Shown piece after piece: positions 1 to 8,600 of a DNA stretch of 64,000 bases (within the stretch, counting starts at the first letter, position 1; each line of letters opens with the position of its first letter). A program made the translations under genes and the position numbers. The notes under the pieces were generated by a model. It made no database searches. It saw only the letters and a list, made by a program, of their open reading frames with translations, and had not been told where the DNA came from. The DNA comes from Streptococcus minor DSM 17118. Lineage in GTDB: Bacteria; Bacillota; Bacilli; Lactobacillales; Streptococcaceae. Location: contig NZ_AQYB01000031.1 of assembly GCF_000377005.1 (NCBI RefSeq), forward strand, positions 119,991 to 183,990, read 5' to 3'.

Positions 1-99
1 GTGACTAGTTCTGCGGTAGATTTTACATCGAACCAAGCAGACAAAGCAGCTAAAGGCATTAGCAACTTGACAGAAACTAAAGAACCACGTGTTATCTAA
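1..99 (+). CDS. Asp23/Gls24 family protein, C-terminal tail only (partial)
   Basis: Frame 1 is open from the first base to a TAA at 97-99 and gives a polar, Ala/Lys/Asn-rich tail ending EPRVI. It resembles the tail of the complete Gls24-like protein at 352-882, which ends SSRVE after a similar SNQA...K..G.AISN stretch. I infer this is the end of a paralogous alkaline-shock/general-stress protein whose conserved domain lies before the window. The GTG at base 1 is not taken as a start. It sits 19 bases before the CsbD gene and probably shares its transcript. Confidence 0.6.
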   Translation: MTSSAVDFTSNQADKAAKGISNLTETKEPRVI

Positions 100-118
100 A
101 GAAAGCAGGGGAATAAAC

Positions 119-310
119 ATGTCAAAAGAAAAATTGAATGCTAAAATGGAAGAACTTGGTGGAGCTGCAAAGGAAGCAGTTGGAAAAGTAACTGGTAACA
201 AAGAAGTTGAAACAGAAGGCAAAGTTGATCAAATCAAAGGTAAGGTGAAAGCCGTAGCTGAAGATGCTAAAGATGCTGTTGCTGGCGCAATCAAAGGCCT
301 TCGCAACTAG
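119..310 (+). CDS. CsbD family stress protein
   Basis: A 63-residue, very charged protein: MSKEKLNAKM, then GGAAKEAVGKVTGN and VDQIKGKVKAVAEDAKDAV, the helix pattern of the CsbD family (small general-stress proteins of unknown biochemical role). The start is the ATG at 119, preceded by AGGGGA; an upstream in-frame ATG at 89 overlaps the previous gene and has no ribosome site. It lies between two Asp23/Gls24 proteins, a common arrangement in streptococci and enterococci, which supports a joint envelope/general-stress role. Confidence 0.85.
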   Translation: MSKEKLNAKMEELGGAAKEAVGKVTGNKEVETEGKVDQIKGKVKAVAEDAKDAVAGAIKGLRN

Positions 311-351
311 TTTAAGTTACAGATGATATAAAAAGAAAATAGAGGAAAAAA

Positions 352-882
352 ATGACAGAACATTACACAGTAAATCATGATACAAAAGATTTAAATGGAA
401 CCATCACTTATGCTGATAAAGTTATTGAGAAAATTATCGGCACAGCTTTGCAATCTGTTGATGGTCTCCTCGCAGTTAGTGGCGGTTTCTTTTCAGACTT
501 TAAAAATAAAGTTGTTAATAGTGACAATGTTGCTGAGGGTGTCAACGTAGAAGTTGGTACAAAACAAGTTGCAACAGACTTAAAAATTGTGGTAGAATAT
601 GGTAAGGATATTCCTGCTATTGTTGATTCTATCAAAGCTGTTATCAGCAGTGAAGTAGAAGCAATGACCCATCTTGAGGTTGTTGAGGTCAATGTTGAAG
701 TAGTAGACATTAAGACAAAAGAAGAATTTGAAGCTGACTCTGTTACCCTTCAAGATCGTGTCACAGAAGCTGGTCAAGCAACTGGTGAATTTGTCTCAAA
801 TCAAGCTTCAAAAGTTGGTGAAGCTATCTCCAACACCACCGAAAAGGTAAAAGAGCAAGTAGAGTCTTCGAGAGTGGAATAA
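352..882 (+). CDS. Asp23/Gls24 family envelope stress response protein
   Basis: 176 residues. The Asp23 domain spans about residues 12-125 (LNGTITYADKVIEKIIGTAL, then VEVGTKQVATDLKIVVEYG and a Val-rich end). It is followed by a polar tail (140-176) rich in Ser, Gln and Glu. Proteins of this family are cytoplasmic, often tethered to the membrane by AmaP, and induced by envelope or alkaline stress. It follows the CsbD gene by 41 bases, has a GAGGAAA ribosome site, and ends just before a strong terminator, so it closes the stress operon. Confidence 0.88.
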   Translation: MTEHYTVNHDTKDLNGTITYADKVIEKIIGTALQSVDGLLAVSGGFFSDFKNKVVNSDNVAEGVNVEVGTKQVATDLKIVVEYGKDIPAIVDSIKAVISSEVEAMTHLEVVEVNVEVVDIKTKEEFEADSVTLQDRVTEAGQATGEFVSNQASKVGEAISNTTEKVKEQVESSRVE

Positions 883-904
883 TAGTAACCAAAATGATGT
901 AAAT

Positions 905-937
905 AAAGTCAAAGGGCTTTTAAGTCCTTTGACTTTG
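905..937 (+). terminator. Rho-independent terminator of the Gls24 cluster
   Basis: An 11-bp perfect stem (905-915 with 926-936, AAAGTCAAAGG against CCTTTGACTTT) with a 10-nt loop, 23 bases after the Gls24 stop. Confidence 0.8.
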
Positions 938-963
938 TCTACTTGAAATGGGAGGACAAAATT

Positions 964-1593
964 ATGCCCAATCGAAAAATAATCAAGGCATCGAAATACC
1001 AACAGATTGCAGTTGGAGTAGCTCAAAGGATTGCAAGTGGTGACTATGAAGTAGGCGAGCGAATAAAGTCTCGTTCTACCTTATCTAGTATGTTTGGGGT
1101 ATCACCAGAAACGACCCGTAAGGCTTTAAACATTTTAGCGGATATGCATATTGTGTCTGTTAAGCATGGTAGTGGTGCCATTATCTTGTCGAAAGAAAAG
1201 GCCATTGATTTTCTTGAAAACTTCGAAATGACCAATTCCTTGGATACGCAGAAAGATCGAATTTTGCAGAAAATCAGTGACCAAGAAAAAGAATTGCGGG
1301 AGCTAAAAGGCTTGGTGACGGTTTATTTGGACCAAACCAAGCGGGTACAAAAAAAATACCCATTGGAGCCCTATGCTTTAAAGTTGACAGCGGACTCTGA
1401 GTTACTAGGAAAGACTTTGGCAGAAGCCAAGGTATGGCATCATACTGGTGCTGTCATTGTGGGGATTGAGCGAGATGAACATTTGCTAATTTCTCCTAGT
1501 CCGTATCAGACCTTTGAAGCAAATGATTTGATTTATTTTGTTGGCGAAGAAGCCAGCTATACTCGTATGAAGAATTTGTTGGATTTACACTAA
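964..1593 (+). CDS. GntR-family regulator with C-terminal RCK_C (TrkA-C) domain, BusR type
   Basis: 209 residues from the ATG at 964 (GGGAGG at 949-954); the in-frame ATG at 943 lacks a ribosome site. Residues about 8-70 form a GntR winged helix (QQIAVGVAQRIASGDYEVGE, SPETTRKALNILADM). A charged coiled-coil linker follows (about 88-120), then an RCK_C domain to the end. This GntR+RCK_C order is that of BusR, a c-di-AMP-responsive repressor of the osmolyte transporter busAB in lactic-acid bacteria. No transporter gene is adjacent, so the target is not shown here; the ligand is inferred from the architecture. It is transcribed alone between two terminators. Confidence 0.75.
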   Translation: MPNRKIIKASKYQQIAVGVAQRIASGDYEVGERIKSRSTLSSMFGVSPETTRKALNILADMHIVSVKHGSGAIILSKEKAIDFLENFEMTNSLDTQKDRILQKISDQEKELRELKGLVTVYLDQTKRVQKKYPLEPYALKLTADSELLGKTLAEAKVWHHTGAVIVGIERDEHLLISPSPYQTFEANDLIYFVGEEASYTRMKNLLDLH

Positions 1594-1601
1594 TACAGCC
1601 T

Positions 1602-1633
1602 GACGCTAAGCCACTAATGGTTTAGCGTCTTTG
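1602..1633 (+). terminator. Terminator after the GntR/RCK_C gene
   Basis: GACGCTAAGCC (1602-1612) pairs with GGTTTAGCGTC (1619-1629, one G-T pair), followed by TTTG. Confidence 0.7.
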
Positions 1634-1692
1634 TGGCTATTTGCCGTAAAGTGTGATAAAATGAGAAGATTACATTGGACTTGGAGAAAACT

Positions 1693-2220
1693 GTGGCTAT
1701 AGAACAATACATGCCGGATTTTGCGGTAGAAAGAGCTTATGATGTGACCCTTGCTTCTCTACAAAAAGAGAAGATTAAGGCTGTTTTTGTTGATTTGGAC
1801 AACACTCTGATTGCTTGGAATCATCCAGATGGTACTCCGGAGATGCGTCAGTGGTTACATGAACTACAAGATGCCGGTATCCGAGTTGTGGTTGTATCCA
1901 ATAATAGTCATGAACGGGTCAAGCGAGCAGTAGAAAAGTTCGGTGTTGACTATGAATCTCGCTCCATGAAGCCTTTTACGCTGGGTATTGATCGAGCGAT
2001 GAAGCGTCTTGGTATCAACAAAAACGAAGTCATCATGATTGGAGACCAGCTCATGACCGATATCCGTGCAGCTCACAGAGCGGGTATTCGTTCGGTCTTG
2101 GTCAAGCCCATGGTGCAGTCAGATGCATGGGAAACTCAGTTTAATCGCTGGAGAGAGCGCCGTATGCTGAAAAAAATTGAGGCCAAATACGGTCCAATAA
2201 ATTATCAAAAGGAAATATAA
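1693..2220 (+). CDS. yqeG: YqeG family HAD-IIIA phosphatase
   Basis: 175 residues. The DxDxT motif of HAD hydrolases is seen as VDLDNTLIAW near residue 35, with VVSNN (motif II) and GDQLMTDIRAA (motif IV) following. I place the start at GTG 1693 (VAIEQYMPDF), which has GGAG 7 bases upstream; the longer TTG start at 1675 has no such site. Its stop shares one base with the yqeH ATG, so the two are translationally coupled. YqeG/YqeH pairing is conserved in Firmicutes; the substrate is not known. Confidence 0.85.
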   Translation: MAIEQYMPDFAVERAYDVTLASLQKEKIKAVFVDLDNTLIAWNHPDGTPEMRQWLHELQDAGIRVVVVSNNSHERVKRAVEKFGVDYESRSMKPFTLGIDRAMKRLGINKNEVIMIGDQLMTDIRAAHRAGIRSVLVKPMVQSDAWETQFNRWRERRMLKKIEAKYGPINYQKEI

Positions 2221-3326
2221 TGGAAGAATTATTTTGTATTGGCTGTGGAGCAGCCATCCAAACGACGGATAAGAAGAAGCCTGGTTTTACCCCACTATCC
2301 GCTCTAGAAAAAGGCTTGGAGATGGGCCAGGTATACTGCCAGCGCTGTTTTAGACTCCGCCACTACAATGAAATTTCAGATGTCAATATTTCAGATGACG
2401 ACTTTATCAAACTTCTTCATGAAGTTGGGGATAGTGATGCTTTAGTTGTCAATGTTATTGATATTTTTGATTTTAATGGCTCAGTCATCCCAGGTCTTTC
2501 TCGTTTTGTCTTAGGGAATGATGTGCTACTGGTTGGTAATAAAAAGGATATTTTGCCTAAATCTGTTAAGGATGGCAAAGTCACACAGTGGCTGATGGAG
2601 CGTGCTCATGAAGTAGGGCTGAGACCAGTTGATGTGGTGTTGACCTCCGCTCAGAATAAGCTGACTATCAAGAATTTGATGGAAAAGATCGAGAGTCACC
2701 GCAAAGGACGCGATGTCTATGTTGTCGGCGTGACCAATGTGGGTAAATCAACCCTTATCAACGCCATTATCCAAGAGATTACAGGGGACAAGGATATCAT
2801 CACGACCTCTCGCTTTCCAGGTACGACTTTGGACAAGATTGAAATTCCTCTAGATGATGGTTCTTATCTGTTTGATACACCTGGAATTATCCACCGCCAC
2901 CAGATGGCTCATTATTTAACAGCAAAAGACCTCAAGTATATCAGCCCTAAAAAAGAAATCAAACCCAAAACCTATCAGCTCAATCCAGAGCAAACTCTCT
3001 TTTTAGCTGGCTTGGGACGTTTTGACTTTATAGAGGGAGAACGCCAAGGTTTTACTGCTTTTTTTGAAAACACTTTGGAATTGCATCGTACGAAGTTAGC
3101 TGGTGCAAATACTTTTTACCAGAAACATGTAGGCAGTCTCTTGGTACCACCGAGTAGTAAGGAAAAGATAGATTTTCCAGAGCTAATCCGCCATGAATTT
3201 ATGATTAAGGAAAAGACGGATGTAGTCTTTTCAGGTCTAGGATGGATTCGAGTCAATGAAAAGGCCAAAATCGCCGCCTGGGCTCCAAAGGGAGTAGCCG
3301 TTGTCCTGCGTAAAGCCATCATCTAG
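2220..3326 (+). CDS. yqeH: Circularly permuted ribosome-biogenesis GTPase YqeH
   Basis: 368 residues, the usual length. An N-terminal zinc knuckle uses C6/C9 and C40/C43. The GTPase motifs are in permuted order: NKKD (107-110, G4) comes before GVTNVGKST (170-178, P-loop) and DTPG (219-222, G3), the hallmark of the family. In Bacillus YqeH is needed for assembly of the 30S subunit. The start overlaps the yqeG stop by one base. The ribosome-linked genes yhbY and rsfS lie in the same cluster. Confidence 0.93.
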   Translation: MEELFCIGCGAAIQTTDKKKPGFTPLSALEKGLEMGQVYCQRCFRLRHYNEISDVNISDDDFIKLLHEVGDSDALVVNVIDIFDFNGSVIPGLSRFVLGNDVLLVGNKKDILPKSVKDGKVTQWLMERAHEVGLRPVDVVLTSAQNKLTIKNLMEKIESHRKGRDVYVVGVTNVGKSTLINAIIQEITGDKDIITTSRFPGTTLDKIEIPLDDGSYLFDTPGIIHRHQMAHYLTAKDLKYISPKKEIKPKTYQLNPEQTLFLAGLGRFDFIEGERQGFTAFFENTLELHRTKLAGANTFYQKHVGSLLVPPSSKEKIDFPELIRHEFMIKEKTDVVFSGLGWIRVNEKAKIAAWAPKGVAVVLRKAII

Positions 3327-3350
3327 CCAGTTTTTAGAAAGGGAGAGCTC

Positions 3351-3743
3351 ATGAAAAAAATGTTTGGTGCTCTTTGCTTTATTGCTATTCTGGTGCTCAC
3401 CTATTTCTTTTGGCCAGGAGCGGCACCTAGCCTTCCCCAAGCCAATGAGGTCTTAGAAATCCAACTGGTTCAGGACCAAGAAGAGGTCAAGATAGACCAG
3501 ACTGATGCTATAAAAAAACTAGTGACAGAACTTGGGAAATCCAATAAAATCCGACAAGAAAGCATTCATGATACTCCTACAATTTCCCCACATGTGCAGA
3601 TTACTTTTGTCATGACTGATGGAAAAGCCATAGCTTATGCTTATAAGGGAAAGTACGGTGTTACTTATCTCGAGCAGCCCTACGTTGGCATTTATCAGCT
3701 ACAGAAAGCCCCACAGTTGATTCAACATTTACTAGCAGATTAG
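3351..3743 (+). CDS. Small membrane-anchored or secreted protein, possibly DUF5301
   Basis: 130 residues. A hydrophobic N-terminal segment (about 3-21, FGALCFIAILVLTYFFW) is followed by an extracellular-type domain with two predicted beta-strand stretches (EVLEIQLVQDQEEVKI; HVQITFVMTDGKAIAY). There is no lipobox cysteine, so it is either a signal-anchored or a cleaved protein. It has a good ribosome site (GGGAGAG at 3341-3347) and sits inside the yqeH-yhbY cluster, 24 bases after yqeH. The DUF5301 assignment is from memory of the sequence style and is uncertain; no function is proposed. Confidence 0.65.
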   Translation: MKKMFGALCFIAILVLTYFFWPGAAPSLPQANEVLEIQLVQDQEEVKIDQTDAIKKLVTELGKSNKIRQESIHDTPTISPHVQITFVMTDGKAIAYAYKGKYGVTYLEQPYVGIYQLQKAPQLIQHLLAD

Positions 3744-3772
3744 CTCTGCTATTTTACAAAAAGAAAGGAAAA

Positions 3773-4090
3773 ATGATGTCCTTAACATCTAAACAACGTG
3801 CCTTTTTGAATAGCCAGGCTCATTCTCTGAAGCCTATTATTCAAATTGGGAAAAATGGTCTAAACGACCAAATCAAAACCAGTGTTCGTCAGGCCTTGGA
3901 TGCGCGTGAGCTGATCAAGGTCACCCTTTTACAAAATACGGACGAAAATATTCACGAAGTTGCAGAGATTTTAGAAGAAGAAATTGGTGTGGATACTGTT
4001 CAAAAAATTGGACGTATTCTCATCCTTTATAAGGTTTCTAGCAAGAAAGAAAATCGCGAACTCTCTGCCAAAGTCAAAGAGGTGAAATAA
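3773..4090 (+). CDS. yhbY: YhbY-type CRM-domain RNA-binding protein
   Basis: 105 residues, whole-length CRM domain: LTSKQRAFLNSQAHSLKPI, then QIGKNGLNDQIKTSVRQALD (the conserved GxxG-type loop KNG) and the LIKVTLLQN strand. CRM proteins bind pre-50S particles. Start at 3773 or the adjacent ATG at 3776, both behind GAAAGGAAAA. The position between yqeH and nadD is conserved in streptococci. Confidence 0.9.
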   Translation: MMSLTSKQRAFLNSQAHSLKPIIQIGKNGLNDQIKTSVRQALDARELIKVTLLQNTDENIHEVAEILEEEIGVDTVQKIGRILILYKVSSKKENRELSAKVKEVK

Positions 4091-4095
4091 AGAAT

Positions 4096-4134
4096 AAAGG
4101 GCCTTTCTACTGAATGGCCTTTTCTATTTTTGTC
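4096..4134 (+). terminator. Weak terminator after yhbY
   Basis: AAAGGGCC (4096-4103) pairs with GGCCTTTT (4116-4123) with one bulged G, followed by a T-rich run to about 4132. Transcription may partly continue into nadD, which has its own -10. Confidence 0.5.
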
Positions 4135-4163
4135 AGTCGAATCTTTCTCTTTCCTCTTATTTA

Positions 4164-4172
4164 TGCTATAAT
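4164..4172 (+). promoter_or_regulatory. Extended -10 promoter for nadD-yqeK
   Basis: TGCTATAAT at 4164-4172, a TGn-TATAAT extended -10, lies 30 bases before the nadD start. No good -35 was found. Confidence 0.55.
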
Positions 4173-4201
4173 GGAGGATAAGATTATACGAGGAGATGCC
4201 A

Positions 4202-4834
4202 ATGGCCATAGAACTCTTAACCCCTTTTACCAAGGTGGAACTAGAACCCATAGAAGAAAAAACAGACCGCAAGCAGGTGGGGATTTTAGGTGGAAATTTT
4301 AATCCTGTTCACAATGCTCACCTAGTCGTGGCCGATCAGGTTCGCCAACAACTCAACTTGGATGAAGTATTGTTGATGCCGGAATTTTTACCCCCCCATG
4401 TAGATAAGAAGGAAACGATTGATGAATTTCACCGTCTCAATATGCTCAAGATGGCCATTGCAGGTGTGGAAGGCTTAGGCATCGAGACCATTGAATTGGA
4501 GCGTCGGGGTGTCAGTTATACCTATGACACGATGAAATTGTTGATTGAGCAGCACCCTGATACGGATTACTTCTTTATCATCGGAGCTGACATGGTAGAC
4601 TATTTACCAAAATGGTACAAGATTGAGGAACTGGTTCAGATGGTTCAGTTTGTTGGGGTGCAACGTCCTCGTTACAAGGCTGGAACGTCTTATCCAGTGA
4701 TTTGGGTAGATGTACCACTCATGGATATCTCTTCTAGCATGGTGCGGGACTTTATCAAGCAGGGACGCACGCCAAACTTTCTGCTGCCTCACGAGGTCTT
4801 GGACTACATTGAAGAAAAAGGACTCTATCTATGA
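4202..4834 (+). CDS. nadD: Nicotinate-nucleotide adenylyltransferase
   Basis: 210 residues. The nucleotidylyltransferase signature [11 protein letters not shown] (residues 30-40, with the HxGH-like H37/H40) and the C-terminal [10 protein letters not shown] motif identify NadD, which makes deamido-NAD from nicotinate mononucleotide and ATP. The start is ATG 4202: AGGAG at 4191-4195 is 6 bases upstream of it, whereas the ATG at 4196 touches that site. Its stop overlaps the yqeK start (ATGA), the arrangement found across Firmicutes. Confidence 0.94.
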   Translation: MAIELLTPFTKVELEPIEEKTDRKQVGILGGNFNPVHNAHLVVADQVRQQLNLDEVLLMPEFLPPHVDKKETIDEFHRLNMLKMAIAGVEGLGIETIELERRGVSYTYDTMKLLIEQHPDTDYFFIIGADMVDYLPKWYKIEELVQMVQFVGVQRPRYKAGTSYPVIWVDVPLMDISSSMVRDFIKQGRTPNFLLPHEVLDYIEEKGLYL

Positions 4835-5427
4835 ACTACCATGACTACTTAGATTTTTCACGTGAGGAGCTTTTGGATAAAGTGGCTGCTGCCATGTCCA
4901 AAAAACGCTTTGACCATGTTTTGGGAGTGGAACAAGCAGCTCTTGACTTGGCGGAACGCTATGGTTGCGATATTACCAAGGCCAGCCTAGCGGCTCTTCT
5001 CCACGACTATGCTAAAGAAGTAGCAGATAAGGACTTTCTAGATATTATTGACCAGAAACAGTTAGACCCAGCTTTGAAAAAATGGGGCAATAATATCTGG
5101 CACGGAGTAGTGGGCGCCCACCTGATTTCTGCTGCATTCGGGCTTGTGGATCAAGAAATTTTGCAGGCTATCCAGCGCCATACTGTAGGGAGTGCAGAGA
5201 TGACTCTCTTAGACAAGGTGCTCTACGTGGCTGATTATATCGAGCCTGGTCGGGATTTCCCGGGTGTAGCAGAAGCAAGAAGGATAGCCATGGAGTCGCT
5301 GGATCAGGCTGTAGCCTTAGAAACAGCCCAAACCATTGCCCACCTGGCCAAGAAGGGCATTCCCATTCATCCCCAAACCCTGGAAACCTATAATAGCTAT
5401 GTTCAATTTTTGAAGGAGAACAAATGA
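4831..5427 (+). CDS. yqeK: HD-domain hydrolase YqeK (diadenosine tetraphosphate hydrolase family)
   Basis: 198 residues. The HD pair is H58-D59 in [11 protein letters not shown], with H30-type [11 protein letters not shown] upstream and [19 protein letters not shown] near residue 115, the metal-binding pattern of YqeK. Family members cleave Ap4A symmetrically to ADP. The gene overlaps both neighbours by four bases (ATGA at 4831 and at 5424), so nadD, yqeK and the next gene are translationally coupled. Confidence 0.9.
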   Translation: MNYHDYLDFSREELLDKVAAAMSKKRFDHVLGVEQAALDLAERYGCDITKASLAALLHDYAKEVADKDFLDIIDQKQLDPALKKWGNNIWHGVVGAHLISAAFGLVDQEILQAIQRHTVGSAEMTLLDKVLYVADYIEPGRDFPGVAEARRIAMESLDQAVALETAQTIAHLAKKGIPIHPQTLETYNSYVQFLKENK

Positions 5428-5927
5428 AAACAGCCCTTTTAGCCATTGATATGCAAAACCTCCTCGTGGAGGAACAACCTTTTGCCATCGAGGAGCGCTT
5501 AGCCCTCTGGCAAGATAGCATCACTAAAGCTCGTCAAGCAGGGATAGAGATTGTCTATGTCCGTCAAAATGACGAGGAATTTGCCCCAGGCAGTCCTGGC
5601 TGGGAAATTCATCCAGCAGTGGCTCCTTTGGCTGACGAGAAGATTGTTGATAAGCGGTACAGTTCTGCCTTCAAGGGTACGGACTTGAAAGCCTATCTTG
5701 ATGAGCAAGGGATTGAGCGCTTGGTGGTGATGGGCATGTCTACCAATTTCTGTATTGATACGACCATCAAGGTGGCCTTTGAATTGGGCTATACCGTGGC
5801 GGTCATCAAAGATGGAACCACCACCCCTTACACGGCAGACCTTCCAGCAAAAGACTTGATTGATCAGTATGAGACCATCTGGTCCTGGAGTTTTGCCCAG
5901 GTGGATACACTAGAAAATATTTTATGA
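5424..5927 (+). CDS. Isochorismatase/nicotinamidase-like cysteine hydrolase
   Basis: 167 residues with the three catalytic residues of the superfamily: D9 (LLAIDMQN), K77 (VDKRYSSAF) and C110 (GMSTNFCID), plus the cis-peptide region around residue 105. The family hydrolyses amides or vinyl ethers; the true substrate cannot be told. Its tight coupling to nadD and yqeK makes a nicotinamide-related substrate tempting, but this is inference from context only. Confidence 0.88.
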   Translation: MKTALLAIDMQNLLVEEQPFAIEERLALWQDSITKARQAGIEIVYVRQNDEEFAPGSPGWEIHPAVAPLADEKIVDKRYSSAFKGTDLKAYLDEQGIERLVVMGMSTNFCIDTTIKVAFELGYTVAVIKDGTTTPYTADLPAKDLIDQYETIWSWSFAQVDTLENIL

Positions 5928-5934
5928 GGAACAA

Positions 5935-6288
5935 ATGAAAGAACTTGAATTAGTAGAATTAGTTGTAAAAGCTGCAGATGATAAGAGGGCAGAAGATATT
6001 ATTGTTTTGGATTTGCATGGCTTGACGAGCCTGACAGACTACTTTGTCATTTTGAGTGCTGGTAATATCCGACAGTTGGATGCGATTGCTGAAAGTATTC
6101 GTGAAAAAGTAGCGGAAGCAGGTCAACGTGTTGCTCATATTGAAGGGGATGCAAATAGTGGTTGGATTTTGATTGATCTAGGTGATGTCATTGTCCATGC
6201 TTTTTCAGAAGAAGAGAGAACTCACTACAACCTTGAAAAACTCTGGCACGAAGCAAGTTTTGTAGATGTCTCCGCTTATTTAGCTTAA
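5935..6288 (+). CDS. rsfS: Ribosomal silencing factor RsfS
   Basis: 117 residues. Typical sequence: [30 protein letters not shown], then [15 protein letters not shown] and the YNLEKLW end. RsfS (Iojap/YbeB) binds uL14 on the 50S subunit and blocks joining with 30S in poor growth. It starts 7 bases after the isochorismatase stop with GAGGAA upstream. Confidence 0.93.
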   Translation: MKELELVELVVKAADDKRAEDIIVLDLHGLTSLTDYFVILSAGNIRQLDAIAESIREKVAEAGQRVAHIEGDANSGWILIDLGDVIVHAFSEEERTHYNLEKLWHEASFVDVSAYLA

Positions 6289-6291
6289 CCA

Positions 6292-6313
6292 ACAGTCGTA
6301 AGACTGTTTTTTA
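6292..6313 (+). terminator. Terminator after rsfS
   Basis: ACAGTC-GTAA-GACTGT followed by TTTTTT, three bases after the rsfS stop. The short stem suggests partial read-through to the methyltransferase gene. Confidence 0.65.
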
Positions 6314-6334
6314 ATAGAAACAAAAGGAGATGAT

Positions 6335-7072
6335 ATGGCATCTTATGAAACTTTTGCGAGGGTCTATGATAGTATTATGGATGATACTCTTTATGATCTA
6401 TGGACGGATTTTTCGCTCCGCCATTTACCCAAAAAGAAACATGCCAAACTTTTGGAGCTGGCTTGTGGAACGGGTATCCAGTCTATCCGTTTTAAACAGG
6501 CTGGCTTTGATGTGACTGGGCTTGACTTAAGTCAGGATATGCTGGAATTGGCTGAAAAACGAGCTCAAGCAGCGCAGCTAGCCATTCCCTTTGTGCAAGG
6601 AAACATGCTCGATTTATCATCGGTCGGAAAATTTGATTATGTGACCTGCTACTCGGATTCGATTTGCTATATGCAGGATGAGGTCGAAGTGGGTGATGTT
6701 TTCAAACAGGTTTATGATCATCTCAATGAAGATGGTATTTTCATCTTTGATGTCCATTCAACTTATCAAATTGATGAGGTCTTTCCTGGTTATTCTTATC
6801 ATGAAAATGCAGAGGATTTTGCCATGGTTTGGGATAGTTATGCAGATGAAGCGCCTCATTCTGTGGTTCATGAATTGACCTTTTTTATCCAAGAAGAGGA
6901 TGGTCGTTTTACTCGCTTTGATGAAATCCATGAGGAGAGGACCTATGATATCTTAACCTACGATATTCTCCTAGAACAAGCTGGTTTCAAGTCTTTCAAA
7001 GTTTATGCTGATTTTGAGGATAAGGAGCCAGATGAGAAAAGCAAGCGTTGGTTCTTTATCTGTCAGAAATAA
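6335..7072 (+). CDS. Class I SAM-dependent methyltransferase
   Basis: 245 residues. Rossmann motif I is LELACGTGIQSIRF (residues 40-53), followed by GLDLSQDMLELAEKRA (motif II), VQGNMLDL and the motif IV region FDYVTCYSDSICYM. The substrate is not evident; close relatives follow rsfS in other streptococci. ATG at 6335 has AAAGGAG upstream. A perfect 14-bp hairpin begins at the stop codon. Confidence 0.85.
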   Translation: MASYETFARVYDSIMDDTLYDLWTDFSLRHLPKKKHAKLLELACGTGIQSIRFKQAGFDVTGLDLSQDMLELAEKRAQAAQLAIPFVQGNMLDLSSVGKFDYVTCYSDSICYMQDEVEVGDVFKQVYDHLNEDGIFIFDVHSTYQIDEVFPGYSYHENAEDFAMVWDSYADEAPHSVVHELTFFIQEEDGRFTRFDEIHEERTYDILTYDILLEQAGFKSFKVYADFEDKEPDEKSKRWFFICQK

Positions 7073-7107
7073 GCCAAGCTGCATATTGCAGCTTGGCTTA
7101 TTTCTTG
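7070..7107. terminator. Strong bidirectional terminator between convergent genes
   Basis: A perfect 14-bp stem (7070-7083 with 7087-7100, TAAGCCAAGCTGCA and its complement), 3-nt loop, followed by TTTCTTGTTT on the plus strand. It overlaps the 3' end of the minus-strand gene that ends at 7098. Confidence 0.85.
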
Positions 7108-7391
7108 TTTGTATATTTTTCTTGGATAGCTTGGATTTCTTGTAGATGGCTATCAACTTCTTGTTGGTACACGCGGAATTTGTAATTCAAGTCCTGAGTC
7201 ATTTCTTTCAAGGGTTGACTGTAGTTTTTGATGATGTCTGCCTGTTTCTGGATCTTGGCATAACTGGCAGAAACATCATCCCAGAGACCAGAGGTTTCTT
7301 GGATTTCTTCTGCAATCTTGTCCTTATTGCTGACAAGCCAGTAGGAAATAGCAGCAGCAGTACCGGTTAACAAAAGGTTTCCTAGTTTCAT
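7098..7391 (-). CDS. Small membrane-anchored coiled-coil protein, function unknown
   Basis: 97 residues: an N-terminal hydrophobic stretch (MKLGNLLLTGTAAAISYWLV, 1-20) and then a helical, charged region likely to form a coiled coil (KIQKQADIIKNYSQPLKEMT and DSHLQEIQAIQEKY). It resembles YtxH-like small membrane proteins in layout only. Its start is one base after the stop of the HIT gene, so it is the second gene of a two-gene minus-strand operon. Confidence 0.7.
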   Translation of the reverse strand: MKLGNLLLTGTAAAISYWLVSNKDKIAEEIQETSGLWDDVSASYAKIQKQADIIKNYSQPLKEMTQDLNYKFRVYQQEVDSHLQEIQAIQEKYTNKK

Positions 7392-7392
7392 A

Positions 7393-7806
7393 TCATTCTC
7401 CTAAAAAGACTTCTTGGGCTAGTTGAGCCAGAGCAGCAAAATCAGGTTCCTTGGTTTCAAAGGTCAGCTTTAAACCATCTGCGTCATCAAAGCGTGGTAG
7501 TAGATGAACATGGGTATGGAAGACAGTTTGACCAGCGGCTTCTTCGTTGTTGTTGATGATATTGATGCCTTTGGCTTGCAGTTTCTTCTGTAAGTTTTGA
7601 GCGATTTTGGGCACGCGGGCAAAAAGAGTACTAGCAGCCTCGCTATCCATTTCAAGCATGTTGCGGTAATGCTTTTTTGGGATAACAAGAGTGTGTCCCT
7701 TGGTGACTTGGGTAATATCCAAAAAGGCCAAGACTTCCTCATCTTCGTACACTGTTGATGAAGGGATTTGACCGGCTACGATTTGACAAAAAATACAATC
7801 TGACAT
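7393..7806 (-). CDS. hit: HIT family nucleotide hydrolase
   Basis: 137 residues from the ATG at 7806 (GAGGTG upstream; the ATG at 7815 is too close to that site). The histidine triad is HTHVHLLPR (H97, H99, H101). C4 and C7 in MSDCIFCQIV are the zinc cysteines of the Hint/PKCI branch. The family hydrolyses adenosine 5'-phosphoramidates. It is divergent from ecsA, the usual arrangement in low-GC Gram-positives. Confidence 0.92.
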   Translation of the reverse strand: MSDCIFCQIVAGQIPSSTVYEDEEVLAFLDITQVTKGHTLVIPKKHYRNMLEMDSEAASTLFARVPKIAQNLQKKLQAKGINIINNNEEAAGQTVFHTHVHLLPRFDDADGLKLTFETKEPDFAALAQLAQEVFLGE

Positions 7807-7868
7807 AAAGCGCACCTCATAGGGGAAAATTTGTTATAATTATTATATCAATAATAATGGAGAATTGC

Positions 7869-8600
7869 ATGTTAGAAGTCAAAAAAATCAGCGGAGGTTA
7901 TGCCAATATTCCTGTTCTAAAGGATGTCTCTTTTCAAGTAGGAGATGGGGAGTTGGTTGGCTTGATTGGGCTGAATGGAGCTGGAAAATCTACCACCATT
8001 AAGGAAATCATTGGGCTATTGACGCCCTATCAGGGAGAAATTTTCATTGATGGTGAGACTCCAAGAGGCCAATCAGAAGCCTACCGTAAAAAAATCGGCT
8101 TTATCCCTGAAACACCTAGTCTTTATGAAGAATTGACCCTTAAAGAACATTTGGAAGTAGTAGCTTTGGCCTATGATTTGGAGTGGGAACTTGCTTTTGG
8201 AGAAGCGGAAAAACTACTTAAAATCTTTCGTCTGGAGGAAAAGTTGGACTGGTTTCCGGTTCATTTTTCCAAGGGTATGAAGCAAAAGGTTATGATTGTC
8301 TGTGCGTTGATGGTCAATCCTAGCCTGTTGATTGTGGATGAACCCTTCTTGGGTCTGGATCCTGTGGCTATCAAGGATTTGATTGATTTGATAAACCAGC
8401 AGAGAAGTAAGGGAACCTCGATCTTAATGTCTACCCATGTTTTAGATTCGGCAGAGAAGATGTGCGATCGTTTTGTTATCTTACACCATGGACAAGTTTT
8501 GGCGGATGGTACGATAGAGCAATTGCGCAAGGAATTTGGTCAGGAAAGGGCTAGTCTCAATGATATCTATTTGACCTTGACACAGCAAGAGGTGGACTAG
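7869..8600 (+). CDS. ecsA: ABC transporter ATP-binding protein EcsA
   Basis: 243 residues. Walker A GLNGAGKST (34-42), an FSKGMKQK signature in place of the canonical LSGGQ, and Walker B LLIVDEPFLGLDP. The start is ATG 7869 behind GGAGAA. It is followed without a gap by a polytopic protein (stop TAG, then ATG), the EcsA-EcsB pair. In Bacillus, Ecs is linked to competence, secretion and intramembrane proteolysis by RasP. A TATAAT lies about 35 bases upstream. Confidence 0.88.
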   Translation: MLEVKKISGGYANIPVLKDVSFQVGDGELVGLIGLNGAGKSTTIKEIIGLLTPYQGEIFIDGETPRGQSEAYRKKIGFIPETPSLYEELTLKEHLEVVALAYDLEWELAFGEAEKLLKIFRLEEKLDWFPVHFSKGMKQKVMIVCALMVNPSLLIVDEPFLGLDPVAIKDLIDLINQQRSKGTSILMSTHVLDSAEKMCDRFVILHHGQVLADGTIEQLRKEFGQERASLNDIYLTLTQQEVD